Part shown: one piece after another, positions 6,839 through 13,853 of the stretch | Numbering within the stretch: the first letter of the stretch is position 1 | How the letters are laid out: every line of letters begins with the position of its first letter | Assembly: GCA_025927685.1 (NCBI GenBank) | Contig: JAICKX010000021.1 | Coordinates: 1-34,034 of the forward strand | Direction of reading: 5' to 3' | Source of the DNA: Thermoleophilia bacterium | GTDB taxonomy: Bacteria > Actinomycetota > Thermoleophilia > Gaiellales > JAICJC01 | DNA length: 34,034 nucleotides | The notes under the pieces: model-generated | Databases searched by the model: none | What the model saw: the letters and a program-made list of their open reading frames with translations, nothing else | What the model was told of the DNA's origin: nothing | Translations under genes and position numbers: made by a program

Positions 6839-7680
6839 CGCTCACCGTCACCTGCGAGCTGGTGCCGCCGCGGGGCGCCGACCCGGACGCCGTTCGGGCG
6901 GCCGCGAAGCAGTGGGGCGCGATCGCCGACGCGGTGAACGTCACGGACGGCGCGCGCGCCTCGGTGCGCATGTCGGCGCTGGCGACGGTCGCGATCATGC
7001 GCCAGGAGGGCGTCGAGGCCATCCTCCAGATGACCGTGCGCGACCGGAACCGGATCGCGCTCGCGGCCGACGCGCTCGGGGCTGCGGCGCTGGGCGTGCG
7101 CGGCTTCCTGGCCCTCTGGGGCGACCCCGTCAAGGTCGGCGAGAACCCCGACGCGGCCGAGGTGCGCGACCTCGAGACGGCGGAGCTGATCGGCCTCCTC
7201 GCCGATCTCCGCGAGGGCAGGCTGCCCGGCGGTCGCGAGCTGGACGGCCCGCCGCCGTCCTACCTCGTCGGCTCGGCGGCGAACGCCGGCCCGGCGCCGG
7301 TCGACGGCCTGGTGGCCAAGCTCGACGCCGGCGCCGACCTCGTCCAGACCCAGATCGTGCTCGACGCGGAGGGCTTCGCGGAGTGGTTCGGGCGCTGCCG
7401 CGCGGCGGGCGTGGCGGAGCGGGCCACCGTCCTGGCCGGGATCGCGGTGCCGCGGTCGGGCGAGTGGATCGCGCGGATGGAGCAGATGGGCGCGCGCGCC
7501 TCGGAGGAGGTGGCGGAGCGGGCCGAGAGGGGCGAGGGCGCCGAGGCGGTCGCCGACCTGATCGACCGGCTGGCGCAGGTCGACGGGCTGGCCGGCGTCC
7601 ACCTGATGCCGCTGGGCTCGCCGCCGGAGCTGATCCGCGATCTCGCGGACCACGCCAGGCGCGCGTTCGGCTCGCACTAA
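6835..7680 (+). CDS. metF: Methylenetetrahydrofolate reductase-like protein
   Basis: A 281-residue TIM-barrel flavoprotein of the MTHFR family, which reduces 5,10-methylene-THF to 5-methyl-THF for methionine synthesis. Visible family features are the N-terminal strand VTCELVPPRGAD (glutamate of the E-x-x-P-P-[RK]-G motif), AVNVTDGARASVRMS, the folate/FAD-loop region LALWGDPVK, PSYLVGSAANAG, and LDAGADLVQTQIVLDAEGFAEW, the KxxAGAdf.iTQ.vfd segment. The C-terminus GVHLMPLGSPPELIRDLA matches the usual G.H.y.ln....v..il ending. Start GTG overlaps the previous stop by 4 bp. Function is likely but divergence from canonical MetF leaves substrate specificity open, hence the tentative symbol. Confidence 0.78.
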   Translation: MTLTVTCELVPPRGADPDAVRAAAKQWGAIADAVNVTDGARASVRMSALATVAIMRQEGVEAILQMTVRDRNRIALAADALGAAALGVRGFLALWGDPVKVGENPDAAEVRDLETAELIGLLADLREGRLPGGRELDGPPPSYLVGSAANAGPAPVDGLVAKLDAGADLVQTQIVLDAEGFAEWFGRCRAAGVAERATVLAGIAVPRSGEWIARMEQMGARASEEVAERAERGEGAEAVADLIDRLAQVDGLAGVHLMPLGSPPELIRDLADHARRAFGSH

Positions 7681-7683
7681 GCT
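7678..7683 (+). promoter_or_regulatory. -10-like box TAAGCT, includes the metF-like stop codon
   Basis: TAAGCT ends 7 nt before the ATG at 7691, and its first three bases are the TAA stop of the preceding gene. Confidence 0.5.
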
Positions 7684-7690
7684 ACGGCCC

Positions 7691-8449
7691 ATGCGTTGGG
7701 GTGGGCTGGGCCTTGCGGTCGCGGCGCTCGCGTGCGCCGGATGCGCGGGAGCCGGCGAGTCGTCGCCTGCCGGCGCGGCGCAGCCGGCGACGCAGCTCGA
7801 GCCGGCGGCGGCCGCGGCCGAGCCGGCGACGCCGGACACGCAGGCGGCGGCGAAGAAGCCGAAGCGGGTCGTCCCGGCCCCGCCCGCGCACGGGCCTGCC
7901 TATCTGGTCGCCCGGATCCGGCGGCCGCTGCGAACGCCGTTCGGGACCGTGCCCGACCGGACCCTCTACGCGCAGCCGGTGTGGGCGCCGGTCGTGCGCC
8001 ACCACGGGGATCGCGGCCGGCTGCTCGTTCCGCTCGGGAAGCGCGGGCGGGTCGTGTCGGCCGACCTGCGGAAGGTGCAGCTCCAGTGGCGCGAGGTGCG
8101 GGTCGTGGTCGACCTCTCGGCCGAGCGCATGGTCGTGCGCGACGGCCGCCAACGGCTGGGCGTGTTCCCGATCGGGAACGGCGCGCCGTCGACGCCGACG
8201 CCGACCGGCCGGTTCTTCGTCACCGACCGGCTCGAGTTCGGGCAGGGGAGCCCCTACGCGCCGTTCGCGTTCGGCCTCTCGGCGCACGTCTCGCAGCTGC
8301 CGGCGTCGTGGCTGGGCGGCGACCAGGTCGCGATCCACTACGGCGCGATGGGGGCCGTCAGCCACGGCTGCATCCACGCCGGCCTGGACGCGATCGAGCT
8401 CCTGAAGCGCCGGGCCGCGCTGGGGACGCTCGTGATCGTCAAGGCGTGA
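7691..8449 (+). CDS. Lipoprotein L,D-transpeptidase (YkuD domain)
   Basis: A 252-residue envelope protein. The N-terminus MRWGGLGLAVAALACAGC is a lipoprotein signal with lipobox ACAGC, so the mature protein is anchored by a lipidated cysteine, followed by an Ala/Pro-rich linker (about 20-60). Residues about 135-252 form the YkuD domain: VVVDLSAERMVVRDGRQRLGVFPIGNGAPSTPTPTGRFFV and the active site IHYGAMGAVSHGCIHAG. The catalytic His and Cys of SHGC are present, but the arginine that usually follows (SHGCxR) is a histidine. The enzyme would form 3-3 peptidoglycan cross-links or attach proteins to the wall. It sits between a MetF-like gene and a small membrane protein gene with no clear functional link. 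Confidence 0.85.
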   Translation: MRWGGLGLAVAALACAGCAGAGESSPAGAAQPATQLEPAAAAAEPATPDTQAAAKKPKRVVPAPPAHGPAYLVARIRRPLRTPFGTVPDRTLYAQPVWAPVVRHHGDRGRLLVPLGKRGRVVSADLRKVQLQWREVRVVVDLSAERMVVRDGRQRLGVFPIGNGAPSTPTPTGRFFVTDRLEFGQGSPYAPFAFGLSAHVSQLPASWLGGDQVAIHYGAMGAVSHGCIHAGLDAIELLKRRAALGTLVIVKA

Positions 8450-8465
8450 CGAGCCTCGCGGGCGT

Positions 8466-8471
8466 TAGGCT
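8466..8471 (+). promoter_or_regulatory. -10-like box TAGGCT before the 50-residue peptide gene
   Basis: TAGGCT ends 6 nt before the ATG at 8478, with CGCCCC between. It supports this short ORF as a real leaderless gene. Confidence 0.5.
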
Positions 8472-8477
8472 CGCCCC

Positions 8478-8630
8478 ATGTTCACGCCCGCCCCCGTCCT
8501 TCAGACCATCGTCGCCATCGTCGCGATCGTGGCCTTTCTGGCGACCGACAACCCGACGCCGGCGGTCATCATCGCCGTCGCCGGGGCCGTCGCCTGGGTC
8601 GGCTACCTGATCCGGCGGCGGCGGGCGTGA
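8478..8630 (+). CDS. Small membrane protein, 50 residues
   Basis: A 50-residue protein with two hydrophobic segments, TIVAIVAIVAFLA (10-22) and AVIIAVAGAVAWVGYLI (29-45), a short polar turn (TDNPTP) between, and a basic tail RRRRA. Positive-inside reasoning puts the C-terminus in the cytoplasm. It is supported by a -10 box exactly 6 nt upstream and by GTGA overlap with the following SDR gene, suggesting translational coupling. I recognise no family. Two short helices with a basic end could act as a partner or anchor subunit, but that is speculation. Confidence 0.65.
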   Translation: MFTPAPVLQTIVAIVAIVAFLATDNPTPAVIIAVAGAVAWVGYLIRRRRA

Positions 8631-9358
8631 GCCGGATCGCCGTCGTGACCGGCGCCGCGTCCGGGATCGGCGCGGCCAGCGCCCGCCGGCTGGCCGATGA
8701 GGGCGCCGAGCTGTGGCTGGTCGACCGGGCGGAGGAGGCTCTTGGCCAATTGGCCGTGCGACTGAGTGCCAATTGGGTGGCGGCCGACGTCACCGAGCCC
8801 GGCGCGGCCGAGCGCGTCCTCGACCGGGCGGGCGGCGTCGACGTGCTCGTGACCGCCGCCGGGGCGATCCTGCGCCGGACGGCGGAGGAGACCAGCGACG
8901 CCGACTGGGAGGCGGCGCTGGCCGTCAACCTGACCGCCACCTTCCGGTTCTGCCGCGCGGCGATCCCCGCGATGCGCGAGCGCGGCGGCGGGGCGATCGT
9001 GACGCTCGGCTCCGGCTGGGGCCTCGTCGCCGGCCCGCGGGCCGTCGCCTACGCCGCCACCAAGGCGGCCGTCGTCAACCTGACGCGCGCGATCGCGATC
9101 GACCACGGGCCCGACGGCATCCGCGCCAACTGCGTCTGCCCGGGCGACACCGACACGCCGCTTCTCCATGACGAGCTCGCGCAGCTCGGCGAGGAGGCCG
9201 CGGCCGGCATCGCCGCCTCGGCCGCGGGCCGCCCGCTCGGCCGCGTTGCCGCGCCGGAGGAGATCGCCGCGGCCGTCGCCTGGCTCGCATCGCCCGATGC
9301 CGGCCAGGTGACGGGGACGACGCTCGTGGTCGACGGCGGAGGGCTCGCGGGCGGGTAG
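8627..9358 (+). CDS. Short-chain dehydrogenase/reductase (classical SDR)
   Basis: A 243-residue classical SDR. Visible motifs: cofactor site TGAASGIG (8-15), NLTAT (catalytic Asn helix), serine in TLGSGWG, and YAATK (catalytic Tyr and Lys). The C-terminus GQVTGTTLVVDGGGLAGG is the standard SDR ending. An acidic residue after the second strand (LVDRAEE) suggests NAD(H) preference. It would oxidise or reduce an alcohol/ketone of unknown identity. The GTG start overlaps the stop of the membrane peptide gene by 4 bp and has no independent ribosome binding site, so it is probably translated by coupling. Confidence 0.88.
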   Translation: MSRIAVVTGAASGIGAASARRLADEGAELWLVDRAEEALGQLAVRLSANWVAADVTEPGAAERVLDRAGGVDVLVTAAGAILRRTAEETSDADWEAALAVNLTATFRFCRAAIPAMRERGGGAIVTLGSGWGLVAGPRAVAYAATKAAVVNLTRAIAIDHGPDGIRANCVCPGDTDTPLLHDELAQLGEEAAAGIAASAAGRPLGRVAAPEEIAAAVAWLASPDAGQVTGTTLVVDGGGLAGG

Positions 9359-9383
9359 CGCAGGATCTCCCCCTCCCGGGGGG

Positions 9384-9411
9384 TTGACACACCGCACAGG
9401 GGGCGGACAGT
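9384..9411 (+). promoter_or_regulatory. Promoter: TTGACA, 16-bp spacer, GACAGT
   Basis: A consensus -35 TTGACA at 9384-9389 and a -10-like GACAGT at 9406-9411. Transcription would start near 9418, giving a leader of about 29 nt that contains GAGGAG at 9431-9436 before the ATG at 9447. Confidence 0.55.
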
Positions 9412-9446
9412 GGAGTCAGTTCGGTTCCGTGAGGAGTGTGGGGAAA

Positions 9447-9644
9447 ATGGCTGGAATGAGGTTCACGCGGTTCCTGGGGCGCGAGGAAGAGGTCGAGCTC
9501 GAGCCCATGGAGACGGACGAGGACATGCGCCAGGCGCTGGCGCGCATCGACCGCTACGCGGCGGCCCGGCCGCTCGACCGGCGGCGGAAGACGGAGTCCC
9601 AGGTGCATCCCCTGGGCAAGGTCATCAGCCTCTGGCCGCGCTGA
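9447..9644 (+). CDS. Small hypothetical protein, 65 residues
   Basis: A 65-residue soluble protein with an acidic first half (GREEEVELEPMETDEDMRQALARIDRYA region) and a basic second half (RPLDRRRKTESQVHPLGKVISLWPR). The middle is predicted helical. A GAGGAG site precedes the ATG by about 10 nt and a consensus promoter lies upstream. I recognise no family. The end of the gene is only 40 bp from the DapA-family gene, which has its own -10 box. Confidence 0.6.
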   Translation: MAGMRFTRFLGREEEVELEPMETDEDMRQALARIDRYAAARPLDRRRKTESQVHPLGKVISLWPR

Positions 9645-9671
9645 CCGCGCGCCGCTCCGGCTCCCGGTAGC

Positions 9672-9677
9672 TACCAT
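9672..9677 (+). promoter_or_regulatory. -10 box TACCAT of the DapA-family gene
   Basis: TACCAT ends 7 nt before the ATG at 9685; the sequence to the start matches the one before the gene at 6197 almost exactly. Confidence 0.6.
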
Positions 9678-9684
9678 CGCGGCG

Positions 9685-10533
9685 ATGCCGATGCTGCTCG
9701 CCGCCTCCGTGACGCCGCTTCGCGACGGCGGCGCGACCCTGGACGAGGACGCCGTCGCTCCGATGGCCGCCTTCCTCGCCGAGGGCGGCGTCGACGGCAT
9801 CTTCGCGCTGGGGACGACCGGGGAGGGCGTGCTGCTCTCGCTGGAGGAGCGCATGCGAGCGGCGAAGGCCTTTCGCGAGGCCTGCGACGGCACGCTCATC
9901 ATCCACTGCGGGGCGCAGTCCACGGCCGACACCGTCGCCCTGGCCGCGCATGCCGCCTCGATCGGCGCCGACGGCGTCGCCGTGATCCCGCCGCCGTACT
10001 ACCCGTTCGGGCCGGATGCCGTGCTCGGCCACCTGGCCGCGGCGGCCGGCGCGTGCGACCCGGTGCCGTTCTACCCGTACGCGTTCGCGGCGCGCAGCGG
10101 CTACTCGCTCGAGATCTCCGTCGTGGAGCGCCTGCGCGAGCGGGTGGGGAACCTGGCGGGGCTCAAGGTGTCGGAGGCGCCCTTCGACCGCGTCGCCCCC
10201 TACCTCGGGCTCGGCCTGCCGGTCTTCATCGGCTCCGAGCCGCTCATCCCGCAGGGCCTCGCGGCCGGCGCCGCCGGCTCCGTGTCGGGCCTCGCCGCCG
10301 CGTTTCCGGAGGTCGTGCGGGCCGTGCTCGACGCGCCCGACGAGTCCGGCGCCGCCCGCCTTCGCGAGCTGCGCGACGCCGTCGAGCGGCATCCCTTCCA
10401 GGCGTCGCTCAAGGCCGCCCTCGCCGCCCGCGGCGTCCCGGTGGACGGCGACGTCCGCGCCCCGCTCGACGGCCTCAGCGCCGACGGTGCGCAGGCCGTG
10501 CGCGCGCTCGTCGACGCGACGTTTGTTAAATAA
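9685..10533 (+). CDS. Dihydrodipicolinate synthase (DapA) family aldolase/lyase
   Basis: A 282-residue class I aldolase of the DapA/N-acetylneuraminate-lyase family. The GTTGEG motif is at 43-48, the conserved tyrosine pair region is FYPYA (Y130, Y132), and the Schiff-base lysine is K161 in GLKVSEAP. It is slightly short for the family (usually about 290-300). Such enzymes join or split pyruvate from an aldehyde; the family includes lysine-pathway DapA and several sugar-acid aldolases. No lysine biosynthesis genes are nearby, so a catabolic aldolase is as likely as DapA. The leaderless ATG at 9685 is preferred over ATG 9691. A FadR-type regulator lies 660 bp downstream and might control it, but nothing in the sequence proves this. 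Confidence 0.85.
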   Translation: MPMLLAASVTPLRDGGATLDEDAVAPMAAFLAEGGVDGIFALGTTGEGVLLSLEERMRAAKAFREACDGTLIIHCGAQSTADTVALAAHAASIGADGVAVIPPPYYPFGPDAVLGHLAAAAGACDPVPFYPYAFAARSGYSLEISVVERLRERVGNLAGLKVSEAPFDRVAPYLGLGLPVFIGSEPLIPQGLAAGAAGSVSGLAAAFPEVVRAVLDAPDESGAARLRELRDAVERHPFQASLKAALAARGVPVDGDVRAPLDGLSADGAQAVRALVDATFVK

Positions 10534-10534
10534 C

Positions 10535-10563
10535 TTGCGGTCGTCGTGAGACCGTGGTATGTT
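10535..10563 (+). promoter_or_regulatory. Promoter TTGCGG, 17-bp spacer, TATGTT
   Basis: A -35-like TTGCGG (10535-10540) and a -10 TATGTT (10558-10563) at ideal spacing, starting 2 bp after the stop of the DapA-family gene. Transcription from about 10570 would cover the peptide ORFs at 10613, 10859 and 11032. Confidence 0.65.
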
Positions 10564-10612
10564 CGCGGAGCGTACGAGTCAGCGTCCCACCACCCCGAAA
10601 GGAGGCAATGTC

Positions 10613-10714
10613 GTGAATCTCATGCTCAGCACGGATATGACGTTTGGCCTCTCGGAGTGGATCGGCCTCACGGTCGCAGCGACGCCGGCGCATTGCGCAT
10701 ACGTCGCGGCGTAG
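10613..10714 (+). CDS. 33-residue peptide ORF with strong ribosome binding site
   Basis: A GTG-started ORF of 33 codons: hydrophobic and Thr/Ala-rich, one cysteine near the end (AATPAHCAYVAA). AAAGGAGG at 10598-10605 lies 7 nt before the GTG, about the best ribosome binding site in the window, and a good promoter lies about 50 bp upstream. The peptide could be a leader peptide governing the downstream ORFs, a small membrane peptide or a secreted or modified peptide. I recognise no family. The nearest ATG (10608) opens a frame that stops after one further codon. Confidence 0.5.
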   Translation: MNLMLSTDMTFGLSEWIGLTVAATPAHCAYVAA

Positions 10715-10858
10715 AGCCTTGACGCTCCACCCGGCGTAACGTCAGTCCTCGGCCGTCCGTGGCCGTCTTCGTTCGTTAACTCGAGTCCCTCGACGGGAGG
10801 CTGCTGCATGCCTTCGCATTCACCGTTACGTAACAACCTGAGAGAGGAGGTGAACGAG
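10715..10858 (+). other. Spacer between peptide ORFs with hairpin and palindrome
   Basis: This 144-bp spacer holds a short hairpin, CGGCC (10750-10754) and GGCCG (10761-10765), followed by a T-rich TCTTCGTTCGTT, which is a weak attenuator-like structure. It also holds a perfect 10-bp palindrome GTTACGTAAC at 10825-10834. An ATG at 10808, preceded by GGGAGG, opens in frame with the next ORF and would add 17 residues to it. Confidence 0.4.
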
Positions 10859-11035
10859 ATGAATACGCATCCCGATGTCCGCGTCTCCCTGGCCGCCGCC
10901 TATCTGGCCGAGGTCCTGGAGCGCGCCAGGCAGGAGGAGATCCGGCGCTCCGCAGCGAGCACCAGTGCCGCGCGCCGCGAGCGTCAGCGACGCCGGCTGA
11001 CTCGCCGGTCCCGAGTCCCGCAGGAGGCAGCATGA
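10859..11035 (+). CDS. 58-residue basic helical protein
   Basis: MNTHPDVRVSLAAAYLAEVL begins a 58-residue protein with a helical first half (AAAYLAEVLERARQEEIRR) and a very basic tail (RRERQRRRLTRRSR), suggestive of nucleic-acid or membrane-surface binding. AGGAGG at 10845-10850 lies 8 nt before the ATG. A second ATG at 10808 with GGGAGG 8 nt upstream is in frame and could give a 75-residue form. The TGA stop overlaps the ATG of the next ORF (ATGA). I recognise no named family. Confidence 0.6.
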   Translation: MNTHPDVRVSLAAAYLAEVLERARQEEIRRSAASTSAARRERQRRRLTRRSRVPQEAA

Positions 11036-11163
11036 GCAGGGAGCGCGCTCCCCCCGGTCGCCTCGGGGCGCAATGGCGGAAGAACGGATTTGCGTCGCCG
11101 TCGCGGTGGCACGCTGAATGTCACCGCGGCGGCGACGGTCCGTCTGCGGCCCCGTTGCCGTGA
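11032..11163 (+). CDS. 43-residue ORF overlapping the preceding gene
   Basis: An ORF of 43 codons that starts in an ATGA overlap with the 58-residue gene and has AGGAGG (11022-11027) 4 nt before the ATG. The product is polar and basic (SRERAPPGRLGAQWRKNGF at the start) with one cysteine. The overlap and ribosome binding site argue for translation, but the low-complexity, Pro/Gly/Arg-rich sequence could also be chance reading of GC-rich DNA. Confidence 0.35.
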   Translation: MSRERAPPGRLGAQWRKNGFASPSRWHAECHRGGDGPSAAPLP

Positions 11164-11195
11164 CACATCGGATACCGTCTCCACCTGGCAGCCCG

Positions 11196-11870
11196 ATGCC
11201 GTCGCCGATCCAGCCCCTTCCAGATCAGAGCCTGGCCGACGCGGTCGCCGATTGCCTGCGCGAGGCGATCCTCAAGGGCGAGTACAAGCCCGGACAGCGG
11301 CTTGTCGAGCGGACACTCTCGGATCAGCTCGGCGTGAGCCACATCCCGGTGCGGGAGGCGCTCACGAAGCTCCAAGACGAGGGGCTCGTCGTCCGGCTCC
11401 CCCGCCGTGGCGCCCGGGTGGCGGAGCTCTCGCCGAAGAGCATCGCCGAGGTATCGAGCATGCGCGTGCTGCTGGAGGGGTTCGTCGTCCGCCGCTGCTG
11501 TGAGCGGTGGACACAGCGGCTCGAGCGCGACCTCACGCGCCTCGTCGACCGGATGGTGTCGGCCGCGGAGCGGGGCGACGCGGGCGCCGTCCTCGACCTC
11601 GACCACCGCTTCCACGAGCGGCTGTGGCGGCAGGCCGACCACTCGATCCTGATCGAGATCGCCTCGCACCTGCGCGGGCGCATCAACAGCTTCCTGCGCG
11701 CGACGATCCAGACGCTCTCGCCGGACGAGCTTGTCGCACACGCGATGAACCACAGGCACCTCATCCAGATCATCGCGGCCGGCGACCCCGACGCAGCGGC
11801 GGAGGCGATGCGCGCGCACATCCAGTCCGCCGCGGACCGCATCGAGGATCGCCCCAGCTCCGACCGATAG
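11196..11870 (+). CDS. GntR family transcriptional regulator, FadR/FCD subfamily
   Basis: A 224-residue repressor-type protein. The N-terminal winged helix is clear: SLADAVADCLREAILKGEYKPGQRLVERTLSDQLGVSHIPVREALTKLQDEGLVVRLPRRGARV. The C-terminal FCD all-helical ligand domain has DLDHRFHERLWRQADHS and HRHLIQIIAAGD, including the Asp and His residues that bind a metal in many FCD domains; ligands are usually carboxylates. The target may be the upstream aldolase gene or the peptide ORFs, but no operator is evident. The ATG at 11196 is the family-typical start; no ribosome binding site is seen. Its TAG stop forms part of the -10 box of the ftsH gene. Confidence 0.88.
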   Translation: MPSPIQPLPDQSLADAVADCLREAILKGEYKPGQRLVERTLSDQLGVSHIPVREALTKLQDEGLVVRLPRRGARVAELSPKSIAEVSSMRVLLEGFVVRRCCERWTQRLERDLTRLVDRMVSAAERGDAGAVLDLDHRFHERLWRQADHSILIEIASHLRGRINSFLRATIQTLSPDELVAHAMNHRHLIQIIAAGDPDAAAEAMRAHIQSAADRIEDRPSSDR

Positions 11871-11873
11871 ACT
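11868..11873 (+). promoter_or_regulatory. -10 box TAGACT of ftsH, includes the GntR stop codon
   Basis: TAGACT ends 7 nt before the ATG at 11881. Its TAG is the stop codon of the GntR gene. The same hexamer precedes the genes at 3134 and 17919. Confidence 0.6.
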
Positions 11874-11880
11874 CGGGTCG

Positions 11881-13821
11881 ATGGCCGACGCACCCCAATC
11901 GCCCGGCGGCCGCCAGGAGCGGAACCCCGCCCAGGGGCTGGGCCGCCGTATGGGCTCGATGCCGGGCGGGAACCGCTTCTGGCTCATCCTGCTCGTGCTG
12001 CTCGCCGTGAACTACGTCATCGCCGGGCAGGCCTCGAGCGGCCCGTCGCGGCTCCAGGTGCCCTACAGCTTCTTCCGGGCGCAGGTCGTCCAGGGCAACG
12101 TGGCCGAGGTGACGTCGACCGGCGACACGATCGAGGGTGACTTCACGCGCAAGACCGCGCCGCCGAAGGGCATGGACGGCTCGCCGTCGACGCACTTCAA
12201 GACCGAGCGGCCGGCGTTCGCCGACGACAAGCTGATCGACCTGCTGCTCGCGAAGAAGATCATCATCAACGCCCACCCGATCGACGAGGGGCAGCCGCTG
12301 TGGCAGACGCTGGTCTTCGGCTTCGGCCCCACGCTCCTCATCGTCGGCCTCTTCGTCCTCCTGGCCCGCCGCGCTCAGGCCGCCGCCGGCGGCGGTGCCC
12401 TGGGCGGCTTCGGGCGGTCGCGCGCCAAGCGCTACGACGCCGCGCAGACGAAGGGGCAGGTCGACTTCGACGATGTCGCCGGGATCGACGAGGCCGAGGA
12501 CGAGCTGGTCGAGGTCGTGGACTTCCTGAGGAACCCGGAGCGCTACACGAAGCTCGGCGCGAGCGTCCCCCGCGGCGTCCTGCTCTCGGGCCCGCCCGGG
12601 ACCGGGAAGACGCTCCTGGCGCGGGCGGTGGCCGGCGAGGCGGGCGTGCCGTTCTTCTCGCTCTCGGCGTCCGAGTTCATCGAGGCCATCGTCGGCGTGG
12701 GGGCAAGCCGCGTGCGCGACCTCTTCTCCCAGGCGAAGGCGGCCGCCCCGGCGATCATCTTCATCGACGAGCTCGACGCGATCGGACGGGCGCGCGGCGG
12801 CGGGGCGACGCTCGGCGGACACGACGAGCGCGAGCAGACGCTCAACCAGATCCTGACGGAGATGGACGGCTTCACCGGCTCGGAGGGCGTGATCGTGATC
12901 GCAGCGACCAACCGGCCCGACGTGCTCGACCATGCACTGCTCCGGCCCGGCCGGTTCGACCGCCGCGTGACCGTGAACCCGCCCGACCAGACCGGCCGCA
13001 AGCTGATCCTCGACGTGCACACGCGTGACGTGCCGCTGGCCGACGACGTCGACCTCCAGGCGATCGCCGCCAGCACTCCCGGGATGGTCGGTGCCGACCT
13101 CCGAAACCTGGTGAACGAGGCCGCGCTGACCGCCGCCCGCCGCGGTCACGAGCGCGTGCAGCTGGCCGACTTCACCGACTCGCTGGAGAAGATCGTGCTC
13201 GGCGCCGAGCGCCGGATCGTGCTCTCCCAGGCCGAGCGGGAGCGCACCGCCTACCACGAGTCCGGCCACGCGCTCCTCGGCATGCTCCAGCCCGGCGCCG
13301 ACCCCGTGCGCAAGATCTCGATCATTCCGCGCGGCCGGGCGCTCGGGGTCACGTTCCAGAGTCCCGAGAACGACCGCTACGGCTACTCGGCCGACTACCT
13401 GCGCGGGCGGCTGATCGGCTCGCTGGGCGGGCGCGCCGCCGAGCTTCTCATCTACGGCGACATGACCACGGGCGCCGAGTCGGACCTCGAGCAGGCGACC
13501 CGGATCGCGCGCATGATGGCGGGCCGGTGGGGGATGTCCGAGGCGGTCGGGCCGGTCTCCGTCCTTCCGGGGCCGAACGACGAGCCGACGCTGTTCCCGG
13601 GTGTCGCCCAGCCGTCGGAGCGCACGCGCGAGCTGGTGGACGGCGAGGCCCGCCGTATCCTCGAGGAGTGCGCCGACGCGGCACTCGTCGAGCTGCGCGA
13701 ACATCGCGAGCAGCTCGAGGCGCTGACCCGGGCATTGCTCGAGCACGAGACGCTCGACGAGGCCGACGCCTACCGCATCGCGGGCATCGACCGTGTGCCG
13801 CGGGCGACGGCTCGAGCTTGA
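11881..13821 (+). CDS. ftsH: FtsH family ATP-dependent zinc metalloprotease
   Basis: A 646-residue membrane protease. Two transmembrane segments (about 33-49 and 143-161) flank a short extracytoplasmic domain. The AAA+ domain has Walker A GPPGTGKT (237-244), Walker [12 protein letters not shown] (292-302) and the second region of homology around [19 protein letters not shown]. The protease domain has zinc site HESGH (459-463) and the further acidic ligand in [14 protein letters not shown]. The central pore loop reads EAIVGVGAS, so the usual aromatic of MFVG is isoleucine (270). FtsH degrades misfolded membrane proteins and short-lived regulators. Actinobacteria often carry several FtsH paralogues, and this divergent pore may mark a secondary one. 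The leaderless start is supported by TAGACT 7 nt upstream. Confidence 0.93.
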   Translation: MADAPQSPGGRQERNPAQGLGRRMGSMPGGNRFWLILLVLLAVNYVIAGQASSGPSRLQVPYSFFRAQVVQGNVAEVTSTGDTIEGDFTRKTAPPKGMDGSPSTHFKTERPAFADDKLIDLLLAKKIIINAHPIDEGQPLWQTLVFGFGPTLLIVGLFVLLARRAQAAAGGGALGGFGRSRAKRYDAAQTKGQVDFDDVAGIDEAEDELVEVVDFLRNPERYTKLGASVPRGVLLSGPPGTGKTLLARAVAGEAGVPFFSLSASEFIEAIVGVGASRVRDLFSQAKAAAPAIIFIDELDAIGRARGGGATLGGHDEREQTLNQILTEMDGFTGSEGVIVIAATNRPDVLDHALLRPGRFDRRVTVNPPDQTGRKLILDVHTRDVPLADDVDLQAIAASTPGMVGADLRNLVNEAALTAARRGHERVQLADFTDSLEKIVLGAERRIVLSQAERERTAYHESGHALLGMLQPGADPVRKISIIPRGRALGVTFQSPENDRYGYSADYLRGRLIGSLGGRAAELLIYGDMTTGAESDLEQATRIARMMAGRWGMSEAVGPVSVLPGPNDEPTLFPGVAQPSERTRELVDGEARRILEECADAALVELREHREQLEALTRALLEHETLDEADAYRIAGIDRVPRATARA

Positions 13822-13846
13822 CGGATTCCCTAATCGGTGTCAGCAT
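13818..13846 (+). promoter_or_regulatory. Promoter TTGACG, 17-bp spacer, CAGCAT
   Basis: TTGACG (13818-13823) contains the TGA stop of ftsH. A -10-like CAGCAT lies at 13841-13846, ending 7 nt before the ATG at 13854, so the mRNA would be leaderless. Confidence 0.5.
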
Positions 13847-13853
13847 TTCCCAG

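Noticed and set aside
9369-9383. C-run/G-run hairpin after the SDR gene as terminator
   Set aside because: The arms are homopolymeric, no T run follows and it abuts a -35 box, so it is not convincing.
10613-11163. RiPP biosynthetic cluster
   Set aside because: No modifying enzyme (LanM, radical SAM, YcaO, LanB, protease) or dedicated exporter is nearby.
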